A stretch of DNA of 64,000 bases from DATCBF01 sp964401995 (GTDB taxonomy: Bacteria; Actinomycetota; Thermoleophilia; Solirubrobacterales; 70-9), in NCBI GenBank assembly GCA_964401995.1, contig CAYOAP010000004.1:62001-126000 (forward strand), written 5' to 3'. This document shows, in pieces, positions 30,676 to 38,395 of this stretch; position 1 is the stretch's first letter, and each line of letters opens with the position of its first letter. The position numbers and the translations under genes are program-made. The notes under the pieces were generated by a model. That model worked only from the letters and a program-made list of their open reading frames with translations, had not been told where the DNA came from and did no database searches.

Positions 30676-32374
30676 GCTAAGGACCCCAACCCGAGCCACT
30701 CCGGCCCTAGCGATAGAGAGCCTCACCTACAGCTATCCGCACGGAGGCAAGCAGGCCCTCTGCGACGTCTCGCTCTGTCTAGAAGCAGGCGAGTTCGCGG
30801 TCCTAGCCGGCCGCTCAGCCTCAGGCAAGTCAAGCCTCCTAAAAGCAGCCTGCGGCCTGATCCCACACTTCCACGGCGGCGAGATCTCCGGCAGCGTCAA
30901 CGTAGCCGGCCAAGACGCAATCGAGTCCGGCCCAGGCGAGCTGGCATCCGTAGTCGGCTATGTAGCTCAGGACCCCGAGACCCAGGTCGTCTCCACCACA
31001 GTCGCAGCAGAGATCGAGTTACCCCTGGAGATGAGAGGCGACGCCCCGTCCTCAAGAGCCCGAGCTGTAGAGGAGGTAGCTCTAGCCCTAGCCATCCCGC
31101 ACCTCCTAGACCGCACCGTGGACACCCTCTCCGGCGGAGAGCTCCAGCGCGTCGCCCTAGCCGCAGCCCTAGTCACCCGCCCGCGCTTGGTCCTCCTAGA
31201 CGAGCCCACCTCCCAGCTAGATCCTGTAGCCGGCGACGAGCTGATCTGGCTGCTCAGAAGGCTCAACGAGGAGTGGGGCGTCTCGATCCTCCTCGCCGAG
31301 CATCGCCTAGAGCGCTGCCTAGCCGCCGCCGATCGAGTCATCGCCATGGACGCCGGCACCGCGCCCTTCGATGGCCCTCCGAGCGACTTCCTAGCTTGGG
31401 CTCGCGACACCGACCCGGCGCTAACCACCCCAGCGGCCCGACTCTTCTCCCTCGCCGGCATCGACCCCCTGCCGGTCGGCGTCCGGGCAGCACGACGAAC
31501 CCTCGCGTCAAGCGAGCGTGTCGACGCCGAGGGCGGGACCCCCTCGGAACGTCTTGCACTTTTCCGGCAATCCGACCAAGGCCATGCGCCAACTCTCCAC
31601 CGGAACAAGTTAAGTGGAGAGGGGGTCCCGCCCTCGGCAGCCAGCGCGCTCACATCCCGCGATCTGTGGGTCGAGCTAACCCGCGGAGACGAGCCGCACG
31701 ACGTCCTAAAGGGTCTAGACCTAAAGGTCCTCCCGGGCGAACGAGTAGCCCTGATGGGCCGCAACGGCGCCGGCAAGAGCACCTTGATGCGCACAGCAGC
31801 CGGACTGGCAGATCCCGTCCGAGGCAAGGTGGCAACGCCGGGTGGCATCGCCCTCCTGACCCAGAACCCAAGCGACTACCTGGTCCGCGAGCGGGTCGGC
31901 GACGAGCTGCCAGGCGAGGCCGGAACAGAGGCGTTGCGGATCGTCGGCCTGGAGCATGCCGTCGACTCCGACCCCCGCGACCTCTCCGGCGGCGAGCGGC
32001 AGCGGCTGGCCCTGGCGATCACCCTGGCCGGACGGATGGAGGGCGAGCAGCTGCCTGGACTCGTAGCCCTCGACGAGCCCACCCGCGGGATGGATCGCTC
32101 CCATCGCGACGACTTGGTGAAGTTGATCGAAGACCTCTCCGATCGTGGCGCCGCCCTGCTGGTCGCCATCCACGACGTCGAGTTCGCCGCCGCCTTCGCC
32201 GAGCGCGTGGTCCTGCTCGGCAGCGGCAAGGTGATCGCCGACGGACCGACCGAGGAGATCTTGTCCGGCGGCTGGTACTTCGCCACCGAGGTGGCGCGAG
32301 TCCTCGACCTCCCGGGGATCATCACTCCCGAGCGGGGTGCCGCGATCCTCAACCTGGAAGCGGGCGAGCGGTGA
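30668..32374 (+). CDS. ecfA: ECF transporter ATPase, two EcfA domains fused
   Basis: 568 residues, GTG start. The first ABC domain has Walker A GRSASGKSS (about 48-56), signature LSGGELQ (about 155) and Walker B LVLLDEPTS. The second has GRNGAGKST (about 365), LSGGERQ (about 439) and LVALDEPTRG. The two-in-one layout replaces the EcfA/EcfA' heterodimer. The linker contains an in-frame insert of about 37 residues (EGGTPSERLALF ... SGEGVPPS) encoded by a 113-bp inverted-repeat element. The first 1.1 kb uses codons rare in the neighbourhood (CTA, TCA, AGA). It energises the importer made with EcfT and the S component. Confidence 0.9.
   Translation: MPELRTPTRATPALAIESLTYSYPHGGKQALCDVSLCLEAGEFAVLAGRSASGKSSLLKAACGLIPHFHGGEISGSVNVAGQDAIESGPGELASVVGYVAQDPETQVVSTTVAAEIELPLEMRGDAPSSRARAVEEVALALAIPHLLDRTVDTLSGGELQRVALAAALVTRPRLVLLDEPTSQLDPVAGDELIWLLRRLNEEWGVSILLAEHRLERCLAAADRVIAMDAGTAPFDGPPSDFLAWARDTDPALTTPAARLFSLAGIDPLPVGVRAARRTLASSERVDAEGGTPSERLALFRQSDQGHAPTLHRNKLSGEGVPPSAASALTSRDLWVELTRGDEPHDVLKGLDLKVLPGERVALMGRNGAGKSTLMRTAAGLADPVRGKVATPGGIALLTQNPSDYLVRERVGDELPGEAGTEALRIVGLEHAVDSDPRDLSGGERQRLALAITLAGRMEGEQLPGLVALDEPTRGMDRSHRDDLVKLIEDLSDRGAALLVAIHDVEFAAAFAERVVLLGSGKVIADGPTEEILSGGWYFATEVARVLDLPGIITPERGAAILNLEAGER
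31526..31638. repeat. Palindromic element inside ecfA (20-bp perfect arms)
   Basis: GCCGAGGGCGGGACCCCCTC (31526-31545) is the exact reverse complement of 31619-31638. Inside, CTCTCCAC pairs with GTGGAGAG. The element is translated as part of the linker between the two ATPase domains. The left part, CCCCTCGGAACGTCTTGC, resembles CCCCTCTCGAACGTTTTGC in the element at 34027, so both may belong to one family. Confidence 0.7.
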
Positions 32375-34278
32375 GCTGGGAGCTGGCCAGCTTCCTCGTG
32401 ATCGGCGCGGTCCTGATCGCCGGCTTCGCCTGGTATGAGCGTTCGCGGCCGCCGTCGCAGGTGGTGGCCCTGGTCGCCGCCCTGGCGGCGCTGGCGATCG
32501 CCGGCCGGATCGCCTTCGCCGCCTTCCCCAACGTGAAGCCGACCACCGACATCGTCATCTTCGCCGGCTATGCGCTCGGCGGCGCCCCCGGCTTCGTCGT
32601 CGGCGCCCTCGCCGGCCTGGTCTCCAACTTCTGGTTCGGGCAGGGGCCGTGGACGCCATGGCAGATGGTCGGCTGGGGGCTCTGCGGGGTGCTGGGGGCG
32701 GCGCTGGCGCTTGGGACCCGCAACGCGGGACGCCTGACCTTGGCCGCGGTTTGCGGTTTCGCTGGCATTGCCTACGGCGCTCTGCTGAACTTCTCCTTGA
32801 TGGCCACTTACGGAGGAGACCTCTCGCTGCGTCATTTCCTCGTCCTCGAGGCCAGGGCGATCCCCTTCGACGCCGCCCACGCGATCGCCAACGTCACCCT
32901 GGCGCTGATCGCCGGGCCGGCGATGGTGAGGATGCTGATCCGCTTCCGCGAGCGCTTCGAATGGGGGAGGCTGACCCCGGCCCTGGGCACGGGCGGCGTC
33001 GCCGCGGTGCTGCTGCTCTGCTTGGCGCTGCTCTCGACCCTGCCGGCCCGCGCCGAAGCCTCGGGCGTCGGCAGGGCGACCTCCTGGCTGGAATCGGTCC
33101 AGAACAGCGATGGCGGCTTCGGCGCCTCGCCCGGCGACAACTCCAGCGCCGCGATGACCGGCTGGGCGATGCTGGGCCTGGAGGCCGCGGGCCGCAACCC
33201 GCTCGACGTCTCGAACGGGGGCAGCAACCCGGTCACCTTCCTGCGTGCCAACGTCAACGACGTCAGCAGCACCGGCGACCTCGCCCGCACGATCGTCGCG
33301 CTCGAGGGGGCCGGCGTCGATCCTCGCTCGATTGCTGGGCACAACCTCGTCGACGAGCTGCTCAGCCGCCGCCGCGACGACGGCTCTTTCGAAGGCTGGC
33401 CCGGCACGACCTCCTTCAGCATCATCGCCCTGAGGACGGCGGGCGCGACCGGCGGCCTCGAAAAGTCCACCTCCTGGCTGGCCAGCGTCCAGAACAGCGA
33501 TGGCGGCTGGGGCGATGTGCCGGGCTCGCCGAGCACCGCCGACGGGACCGGCGCCGCGATGCAGGCGTTGCCCGGCGCCAAGGTCGCGCAGCGCGGCCTC
33601 AGCTACCTGCGCAACGCCCAGCACAAGGGCGGCGGCTTCGGGCTTGGCAGGGACGGCGTGGTCAATACCCAGTCGACCGCCTGGGCGACGCAGGGAATCA
33701 TCGCCGTCGGCGGCGACCCCAGCTCCTATCGTCGCGGCGGGGCCAGCCCGCTTGACTACATCGCGGCCCACCAGGCGAGCGACGGCCACTACACCTACTC
33801 AGGGTCGAGCGATCGGACCCCGGTCTGGGTCACGGGCGAAGTCCTGGTCGCGGCCAGCGGCAAGGACCTTCCCCTGTCTCCGCCGGCAAGAGAACCCAAG
33901 CCCGCCCCTGCGACCACGACCACGCCCGAAGCCACCACCCCAGCTACGACGACGCCCCCGACAGTGAGGTCGTTCCCGCCGGTGACGGGCGCCGTCCCGG
34001 TTGAACCGAGCGGCTCGAACTCAGGTGGGGGTTCCGGCGCCCCTCTCGAACGTTTTGCGCCGTCCCAGCCCCTGACCCCTGGGGCGCCAGCCGAACCCCC
34101 TCCTCTGGGAGGGCGAGTGAGGGAGGGGTCCGAAACCGCCACCCAGCCAGGCGTCCTCGCGTCAACCAACTTCGACCCCCCTCATCAGTCGCCAACGATC
34201 CCCCTCGTCATCGGCCTAGCCTTGACCGCGGCGATCATTCTCACCACCCGCGCCCTCGCCCGTCGCAACGGCTGGTAG
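32371..34278 (+). CDS. ECF S component fused to a prenyltransferase-like repeat domain (predicted B12 binding)
   Basis: 635 residues, GTG overlapping the ecfA stop. Residues 1-215 have six membrane helices and resemble S components (GYALGGAPGFVVGALAGLVSNFWFGQGPWTPWQM). A further helix ending in LPARAEA looks like a signal-peptide cleavage site, so the next part (about 228-500) lies outside. It contains repeats with QNSDGGFG (about 244), QNSDGGWG (about 373) and NAQHKGGGFG, the QxxDGGxG repeat of the alpha/alpha barrel found in squalene cyclases, prenyltransferases and the alpha domain of intrinsic factor. A Thr/Pro/Gly-rich stalk (about 500-610) and a final membrane helix follow. The stalk includes a palindromic element at 34027-34100. 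Confidence 0.8.
   Translation: MSWELASFLVIGAVLIAGFAWYERSRPPSQVVALVAALAALAIAGRIAFAAFPNVKPTTDIVIFAGYALGGAPGFVVGALAGLVSNFWFGQGPWTPWQMVGWGLCGVLGAALALGTRNAGRLTLAAVCGFAGIAYGALLNFSLMATYGGDLSLRHFLVLEARAIPFDAAHAIANVTLALIAGPAMVRMLIRFRERFEWGRLTPALGTGGVAAVLLLCLALLSTLPARAEASGVGRATSWLESVQNSDGGFGASPGDNSSAAMTGWAMLGLEAAGRNPLDVSNGGSNPVTFLRANVNDVSSTGDLARTIVALEGAGVDPRSIAGHNLVDELLSRRRDDGSFEGWPGTTSFSIIALRTAGATGGLEKSTSWLASVQNSDGGWGDVPGSPSTADGTGAAMQALPGAKVAQRGLSYLRNAQHKGGGFGLGRDGVVNTQSTAWATQGIIAVGGDPSSYRRGGASPLDYIAAHQASDGHYTYSGSSDRTPVWVTGEVLVAASGKDLPLSPPAREPKPAPATTTTPEATTPATTTPPTVRSFPPVTGAVPVEPSGSNSGGGSGAPLERFAPSQPLTPGAPAEPPPLGGRVREGSETATQPGVLASTNFDPPHQSPTIPLVIGLALTAAIILTTRALARRNGW
34027..34100. repeat. Palindromic element inside the S-component gene
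   Basis: GGGGGTTCCGGCGCCCC (34027-34043) pairs with GGGGCGCCAGCCGAACCCCC (34081-34100) except for three extra bases. The interior CGAACGTTTTGC matches GGAACGTCTTGC of the element in ecfA, and both are translated in the same frame (ERF.. and ERL..). The G-rich/C-rich repeat goes on for another 35 bp. Confidence 0.55.
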
Positions 34279-34297
34279 CCCCGCCGCTCGCGGCCGA

Positions 34298-34303
34298 TAC
34301 GCT
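34298..34303 (+). promoter_or_regulatory. -10 hexamer TACGCT, probable leaderless promoter
   Basis: TACGCT ends 9 nt before the GTG at 34313. Confidence 0.5.
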
Positions 34304-34312
34304 CGGACGACC

Positions 34313-34822
34313 GTGGACGTAGAGACAGCGATCCGCACCCGCCGCACCCACAAGGCCTTTGCGCCGGAGCCGATCCCGAGGGAGGTTCTGGAGGAGCTGC
34401 TGGAGCTGGCGCGCTGGGCGCCCAACCATCACCTGACCTCGCCCTGGCGGTTCCGCGTCGTCGGGCCGCTGGCGCTGGAGCGGCTGAAGCAGGCGGCGGG
34501 CCCCGAGGGGGCGGCCAAGCTCGATCGCTGCCCGACCTTGGTCGCCGTCTCCTGCCTGCTCGGCGCAGACCCGGTCGAGCAGGAAGAGGACCTGCACGCG
34601 ACCGCCGTCGCCTCCTACATCGTCCTGCTCGCAGCCCACGCCCGCGGCCTCGCCGGCTACTGGCGGACCCCCGGCCTGCTGCGCACGGCGGCGGGGCGCG
34701 ACGCCATCGGGGTGCCGGATTCCGAGCGCTTCGTCGGCCTCCTGCACCTCGGCTACGCCCGCCAGGAGCAGGCGCCGCCGGAGCGCGCGCCGCTGGCCGC
34801 GACGACCTCCTTCCTCGACTGA
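34313..34822 (+). CDS. Nitroreductase-family protein
   Basis: 169 residues, GTG start. The N-terminal AIRTRRTHKAFAPEPIP loop binds the FMN phosphate, ARWAPNHHLTSPWRFRVV is the family core, and GYWRTP and LLHLGYA close the fold. Members are dimeric FMN enzymes that reduce nitro compounds or quinones, or handle special substrates such as BluB in B12 ligand synthesis. The position next to the B12 uptake operon is suggestive, but the sequence is of the general type and not clearly BluB. It is coupled to glpD (TGATG overlap). Confidence 0.85.
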   Translation: MDVETAIRTRRTHKAFAPEPIPREVLEELLELARWAPNHHLTSPWRFRVVGPLALERLKQAAGPEGAAKLDRCPTLVAVSCLLGADPVEQEEDLHATAVASYIVLLAAHARGLAGYWRTPGLLRTAAGRDAIGVPDSERFVGLLHLGYARQEQAPPERAPLAATTSFLD

Positions 34823-36498
34823 TGCTGAGCCGCGCCGCAGCGATCGAGGCGATGGCCGGCCAGCACTTCGAGGTCGTCGTCATCGGTGGCGGCATCACCG
34901 GCGCCGGCGTCGCCCTCGACGCCGCCTCGCGTGGCTACTCGGTCGCCCTGCTTGAGCGCGGCGACTACGCGGTTGGCACCTCCAGCCGCTCCTCGAAGAT
35001 GGTCCACGGTGGCCTCCGCTACCTGCAGAACTTCGACCTCGGCCTGGTCCGCGAGGCCCTGCTCGAGCGCCAGCTGATGGTGCAGCTGGCGCCGCACCTG
35101 GTCTACCCGACGCCGTTCCTCGTCCCCGCCCTGGGCGAGGAGCGCCGCGACCGCAAACTCGGCCTCGGCCTCAACGCCTACGACGTGATGGCGACGACCC
35201 GGGTCGGCCGCAGCCGGCGTGAGATGCGCTCCTCCAAGGAAGAGGACCAGGACTTCTACTGGTCGCCCGACCGCCACCGCACGATCGACCGCGACGAGGT
35301 GCTGGAGATGGTCCCCGCGCTCGCCGCCCGCGACCCCAAGGACGCCTACCTCTTCTACGACTGCCAGACCGACGACGTCCGCCTGGTGCTGACGATCCTC
35401 GGTGAGGCGGAGCGCTTCGGCGCGGTGATGCTGAACGGGGCGAATGTGACCGAGGTGCTCTCCAAAAACGGCCACGCCGCTGGCGTCGCTTTCACCGAGG
35501 CCTCCTCCGGCGAGCGGATCGAGGTCGGGGCCGACAACGTGATCAACGCGACCGGGGTCTGGGCCGACCGGATCCGCCCCGAGGAGGTGGTCGACGAGGA
35601 GGACGTGCCGCGCATCTCTCCCAGCCGTGGGACGCACCTGATTCTCGACCAGTCCGATCTGCCGATGGCCAGCGCGGCCTGCATCGTCCCGGCCGGCGCC
35701 GGCCGGATGATCTTCGCCCTGCCCTGGTACGGGCGGACCCTGATCGGCACCACCGACAACGACTACGACGGCGATATCGATCGGCCACGTCCGGCCGCTG
35801 ACGACACCGAGTACCTGCTCGACGCGATCAACACCTTCTTCGGCACCTCGCTTGGGGTCTCCAACCTGGTTGGCGCCTACGCCGGGGTGCGGCCGCTGCT
35901 CTCGACCGGTGACCCGCGCAAGTCGGTCGACATCTCGCGCAAGGCGGAGCTCTACGAGACCTCCTCGCGGATGCTGACGATCACCGGTGGCAAGCTGACG
36001 ACCTGGCGGCGGATGGCGAAGATGACGGTCGATCGCCTGGTCGAGCGCGACGGCCGCGCCGCGCCCTGCCACACGGCTGAGATCCCGCTGGGGATGGAAG
36101 CCGGCCCGGCCGACCTCGAGGCGCCCGAGGGCGTCTCCGAACAGGCGAAGGCGCAGCTCGCCTTCCGCTACGGGCACGCCGCCCGCGCCGTCCTCGACCT
36201 TGCCCGCGGCGACAGCAAGCTGGCGGCGCCGATCGTCCCCGGCCGCCCCGACCTGCTGGCCGAGGCCGTGATCGCCGCCCGTCTGGAGCAGGCCCGCACC
36301 GTCGCCGACGTGCTGCTGCGCCGCACCCGGCTGGGGATCCTCGCCGCTTCGCAGCTGCGCGACGCCGCCTCGGTGCGGCCGGTGGCAGAGGCGATGGGGG
36401 CGGAGCTGGGTTGGTCCCGCGGCGAGGTCAAGCGCGCGGCCGAGGCCTGGCCGGCAGCGGCCGCGAGCGAGGGCGTCGACCCTGCCGCCGCCGGTTAA
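34822..36498 (+). CDS. glpD: Glycerol-3-phosphate dehydrogenase, FAD-dependent
   Basis: 558 residues, full length for GlpD. FEVVVIGGGITGAGVALDAASRGYSVALLERGDYAVGTSSRSSKMVHGGLRYLQ is the FAD-binding start with the family signature SSRSSKxxHGGLRYL. The C-terminal helical cap (from about residue 400) is present. The enzyme oxidises sn-glycerol-3-phosphate to dihydroxyacetone phosphate at the membrane and feeds electrons to quinone. It is co-transcribed with the nitroreductase gene before it. No glycerol kinase or facilitator gene is nearby. Confidence 0.95.
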   Translation: MLSRAAAIEAMAGQHFEVVVIGGGITGAGVALDAASRGYSVALLERGDYAVGTSSRSSKMVHGGLRYLQNFDLGLVREALLERQLMVQLAPHLVYPTPFLVPALGEERRDRKLGLGLNAYDVMATTRVGRSRREMRSSKEEDQDFYWSPDRHRTIDRDEVLEMVPALAARDPKDAYLFYDCQTDDVRLVLTILGEAERFGAVMLNGANVTEVLSKNGHAAGVAFTEASSGERIEVGADNVINATGVWADRIRPEEVVDEEDVPRISPSRGTHLILDQSDLPMASAACIVPAGAGRMIFALPWYGRTLIGTTDNDYDGDIDRPRPAADDTEYLLDAINTFFGTSLGVSNLVGAYAGVRPLLSTGDPRKSVDISRKAELYETSSRMLTITGGKLTTWRRMAKMTVDRLVERDGRAAPCHTAEIPLGMEAGPADLEAPEGVSEQAKAQLAFRYGHAARAVLDLARGDSKLAAPIVPGRPDLLAEAVIAARLEQARTVADVLLRRTRLGILAASQLRDAASVRPVAEAMGAELGWSRGEVKRAAEAWPAAAASEGVDPAAAG

Positions 36499-36499
36499 A

Positions 36500-36505
36500 T
36501 AGGCT
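36500..36505 (+). promoter_or_regulatory. -10 hexamer TAGGCT, probable leaderless promoter
   Basis: TAGGCT ends 8 nt before the ATG at 36514. It begins one base after the glpD stop codon (TAA 36496-36498). Confidence 0.5.
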
Positions 36506-36513
36506 GCGACTCC

Positions 36514-37374
36514 ATGAATAAGACTGAGCTTGAGTCCAAGCACCTCGCTGACCTGCACGCCCTCGCCGCTGAGCAGAACCTGCCGCGCTACCGGATGCTT
36601 CCGCGCGCCGAGCTGATCGAGAAGCTGGCCGATGGGAACGGCGGTTCCGAGCCGAAATCAGCCGGCCGCAGCCGCAGCTCCGCGCCGAAACGCGAGCGCA
36701 GCGAGCGCAGCCGCTCCTCCTCGTCGCGCCCGAAACGCGAGCGCGCGCCGAAACGCGATGCGGAGTCGAGGGCGCCCAGGGGCGACGCCCGGCCCAAGCG
36801 CGAGGCCAAGCCTGAGGCGACGCCTCCCGCTCCCGCGGCAGAGCCGTCCGCCGCTGCTGAGCCCGCCGCCTCCGAGGAGCGCCCGCGCCGCCGCAGGCGC
36901 CGCCGCCGCAGCCCCTTCGGCCGCAAAGGCGGCCAGGAGGTGCGCGTCCCCGACCTGCTGCTGCCCCCCGGCGCCGGCCGTCAGGCGATCGCCTATGCCG
37001 AGTCGCGCCAGGGCTGCACCGCGCTGCTGCGTGAGATCGCCGCCGAGCTGGAGGGCGCCTCGAAGGGTCCCGACCCGGTCGTCGTCCTGATTGATCCCAG
37101 CCCCGAGGAGCTGGCCGACTGGCGCCGCGACGCGCCCAAGGCCGAGATCGTCGCCGCGGGCCAGGCCCGCCACGCCAACGACGCCCTCGCCCAGGCCAAG
37201 ACCCGCGCCGGCAGCGGGGAAGACGTGATCTTGCTGGTCGACTCGCTAAGCCGCCTCAGCGAGGCCTACGGCGACGCCGCCGCGGCCAAGGAGTTCTTCG
37301 ACGCCGGCCAGGCTGTCGGCGGCAGCGGCTCGCTGACGGTTGTAGCCGCGGTCGAGCGCAAGCCCCGCGACTGA
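36514..37374 (+). CDS. Rho-like protein with degenerate P-loop (pseudo-Rho)
   Basis: 286 residues. Residues 1-40 are a Rho_N domain (LESKHLADLHALAAEQNLPRYRMLPRAELIEKLADG). About 45-145 are a basic, disordered RNA-binding-like linker rich in Arg/Ser/Lys/Pro. The C-terminal part aligns with the Rho motor core: VPDLLLPPGAGRQ; then ESRQGCTALL where Rho has PPKAGKTTLL; VVLIDPSPEEL where Rho has LLIDERPEEV; VILLVDSLSRLSEAYG, which keeps the Walker B Asp; and FFDAGQAVGGSGSLTVVAAV. The Walker A Lys is Cys and the catalytic Glu region is changed, and the R-loop half is absent. It cannot be an ordinary termination motor. A regulatory or antagonist role is inferred. Confidence 0.75.
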   Translation: MNKTELESKHLADLHALAAEQNLPRYRMLPRAELIEKLADGNGGSEPKSAGRSRSSAPKRERSERSRSSSSRPKRERAPKRDAESRAPRGDARPKREAKPEATPPAPAAEPSAAAEPAASEERPRRRRRRRRSPFGRKGGQEVRVPDLLLPPGAGRQAIAYAESRQGCTALLREIAAELEGASKGPDPVVVLIDPSPEELADWRRDAPKAEIVAAGQARHANDALAQAKTRAGSGEDVILLVDSLSRLSEAYGDAAAAKEFFDAGQAVGGSGSLTVVAAVERKPRD

Positions 37375-37394
37375 GATTTAGAAGCCGGCCGCCG

Positions 37395-37862
37395 TTAGCG
37401 GCGGTAGGCGATGCGGCGCCACGACGGCTCCTTGGAGAGCTCGATCAGCTCGGAGCTGCGGTCCGGCTGCACGTAGCCGAAGGTCTGGGTGCGCTCGTCG
37501 AAGACGACGTCGAGCTCACCCTCCTTGACCCGCTGGTCGAGCCAGGCGCCGCGGAAGACGAGGCGGCGGATCCAGTGGACGAGGCTGCGGTTGGCGGGGC
37601 CGACCAGGTCCTCCCAGTTCTCGTTGATGTGCTCGCCGAGGCGGGAGCTGGGCTCGGCGATCTCGCCGCTGACGGCGAGGTCGAGCAGATCGTCCAGCTC
37701 CTCCTGGCTCAGGCCCTGGTCGACGAAGCCGAGTTTTACAGCAGCCTGCTCGACGCGCTGGCCGAAATCGCCTTCGTTGAAGGCAAAGCGCAGCTCGCCG
37801 TACTCGAGCACGTAGTCGGAGCCCGACTCGTAATTCCCTCTGCGGGTCGTTTTCTTTTCCAC
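37395..37862 (-). CDS. Hypothetical cytoplasmic protein, 155 residues
   Basis: GTG start at 37862, a charged protein without signal peptide or membrane segment. Visible features are an acidic helix (SQEELDDLLDLAVSGEIAEPSSRLGEHINENWEDL), an aromatic middle (SLVHWIRRLVFRGAWLDQRVKEG) and an ending in basic residues. I recognise no domain. It converges with the Rho-like gene; the 20 bp between them include GCCGGCCGCCGTTAGCGGC, which could fold as a small hairpin. Confidence 0.6.
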   Translation of the reverse strand: MEKKTTRRGNYESGSDYVLEYGELRFAFNEGDFGQRVEQAAVKLGFVDQGLSQEELDDLLDLAVSGEIAEPSSRLGEHINENWEDLVGPANRSLVHWIRRLVFRGAWLDQRVKEGELDVVFDERTQTFGYVQPDRSSELIELSKEPSWRRIAYRR

Positions 37863-38011
37863 TTTGAGTTAGAAGCCCATCAGCCCCGCGAGTGCGCAGG
37901 GCAGGTGCCGGATCATGCCGATCATGGTAGCCGCGTGCCTGCGCGCGGCCATGCCTGAACGAGGGGTTGCACCCTGAACGGTCTCTTGCCGGGCTTGACC
38001 TGGCCGGGGGA

Positions 38012-38047
38012 GGGGAGAGTTTGGGTGCCCTGGGGACTTAGGCAGAC
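38012..38047 (+). promoter_or_regulatory. Tad-cluster upstream element, copy 1 (DUF192 gene)
   Basis: GGGGAGAGTTTG (38012-38023) followed by GGACTTA (38034-38040), 7 nt before the ATG. TGCC (38026-38029) and GGCA (38041-38044) could pair around the GGACTTA. Two further copies precede 38396 and 40630. Confidence 0.65.
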
Positions 38048-38356
38048 ATGGTTGACGATTGCCTCGCGCCCCGTCTGCGCCGCCTGCCCCGCGTCCGTGT
38101 GCTCGGGGTCGACGTGGCGCTTGCGAGCCGCTTCGATGCCCGCCTGCTCGGGCTCGCCTGGCTCAGCCGCCGTGAGGCGGGGAGCGGCCTGTTGATCCCT
38201 GGCTGCGCCAGCGTCCATACCTTCGGCATGCGCTTCCCGCTCGACCTCCTCTTCCTCGACGAGTGCGGCTTGCCGCTGGCGACCCATCGTGGCGTGCCCC
38301 GCCGCCGCCTCATTGCCCACCGCGACGCCGCCGCCGTTTTGGAGATTCCCGCGTGA
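38048..38356 (+). CDS. DUF192 protein
   Basis: 102 residues. The core LGLAWLSRREAGSGLLIPGCASVHTFGMRFPLDLLFLDECGLPLATHRGVPRRR matches DUF192, a small beta-barrel family (usual pattern GLMFR...GMLF.. H..WMKN..IPLDILFID) whose genes are common beside Tad-pilus genes in actinobacteria. The function is unknown. It lacks the signal peptide that many family members have, and the helical part is short. It shares its upstream element with the response regulator and histidine kinase genes of the cluster. Confidence 0.8.
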   Translation: MVDDCLAPRLRRLPRVRVLGVDVALASRFDARLLGLAWLSRREAGSGLLIPGCASVHTFGMRFPLDLLFLDECGLPLATHRGVPRRRLIAHRDAAAVLEIPA

Positions 38357-38358
38357 GG

Positions 38359-38395
38359 GGGGAGAGTTTGCGTTGCCCAGGACTTAGAGGGGCAG
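38359..38395 (+). promoter_or_regulatory. Tad-cluster upstream element, copy 2 (response regulator gene)
   Basis: GGGGAGAGTTTG-like GGAGAGTTTG (38361-38370) followed by GGACTTA (38380-38386), 9 nt before the ATG at 38396. TGCCC (38374-38378) pairs with GGGCA (38390-38394). Confidence 0.65.
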
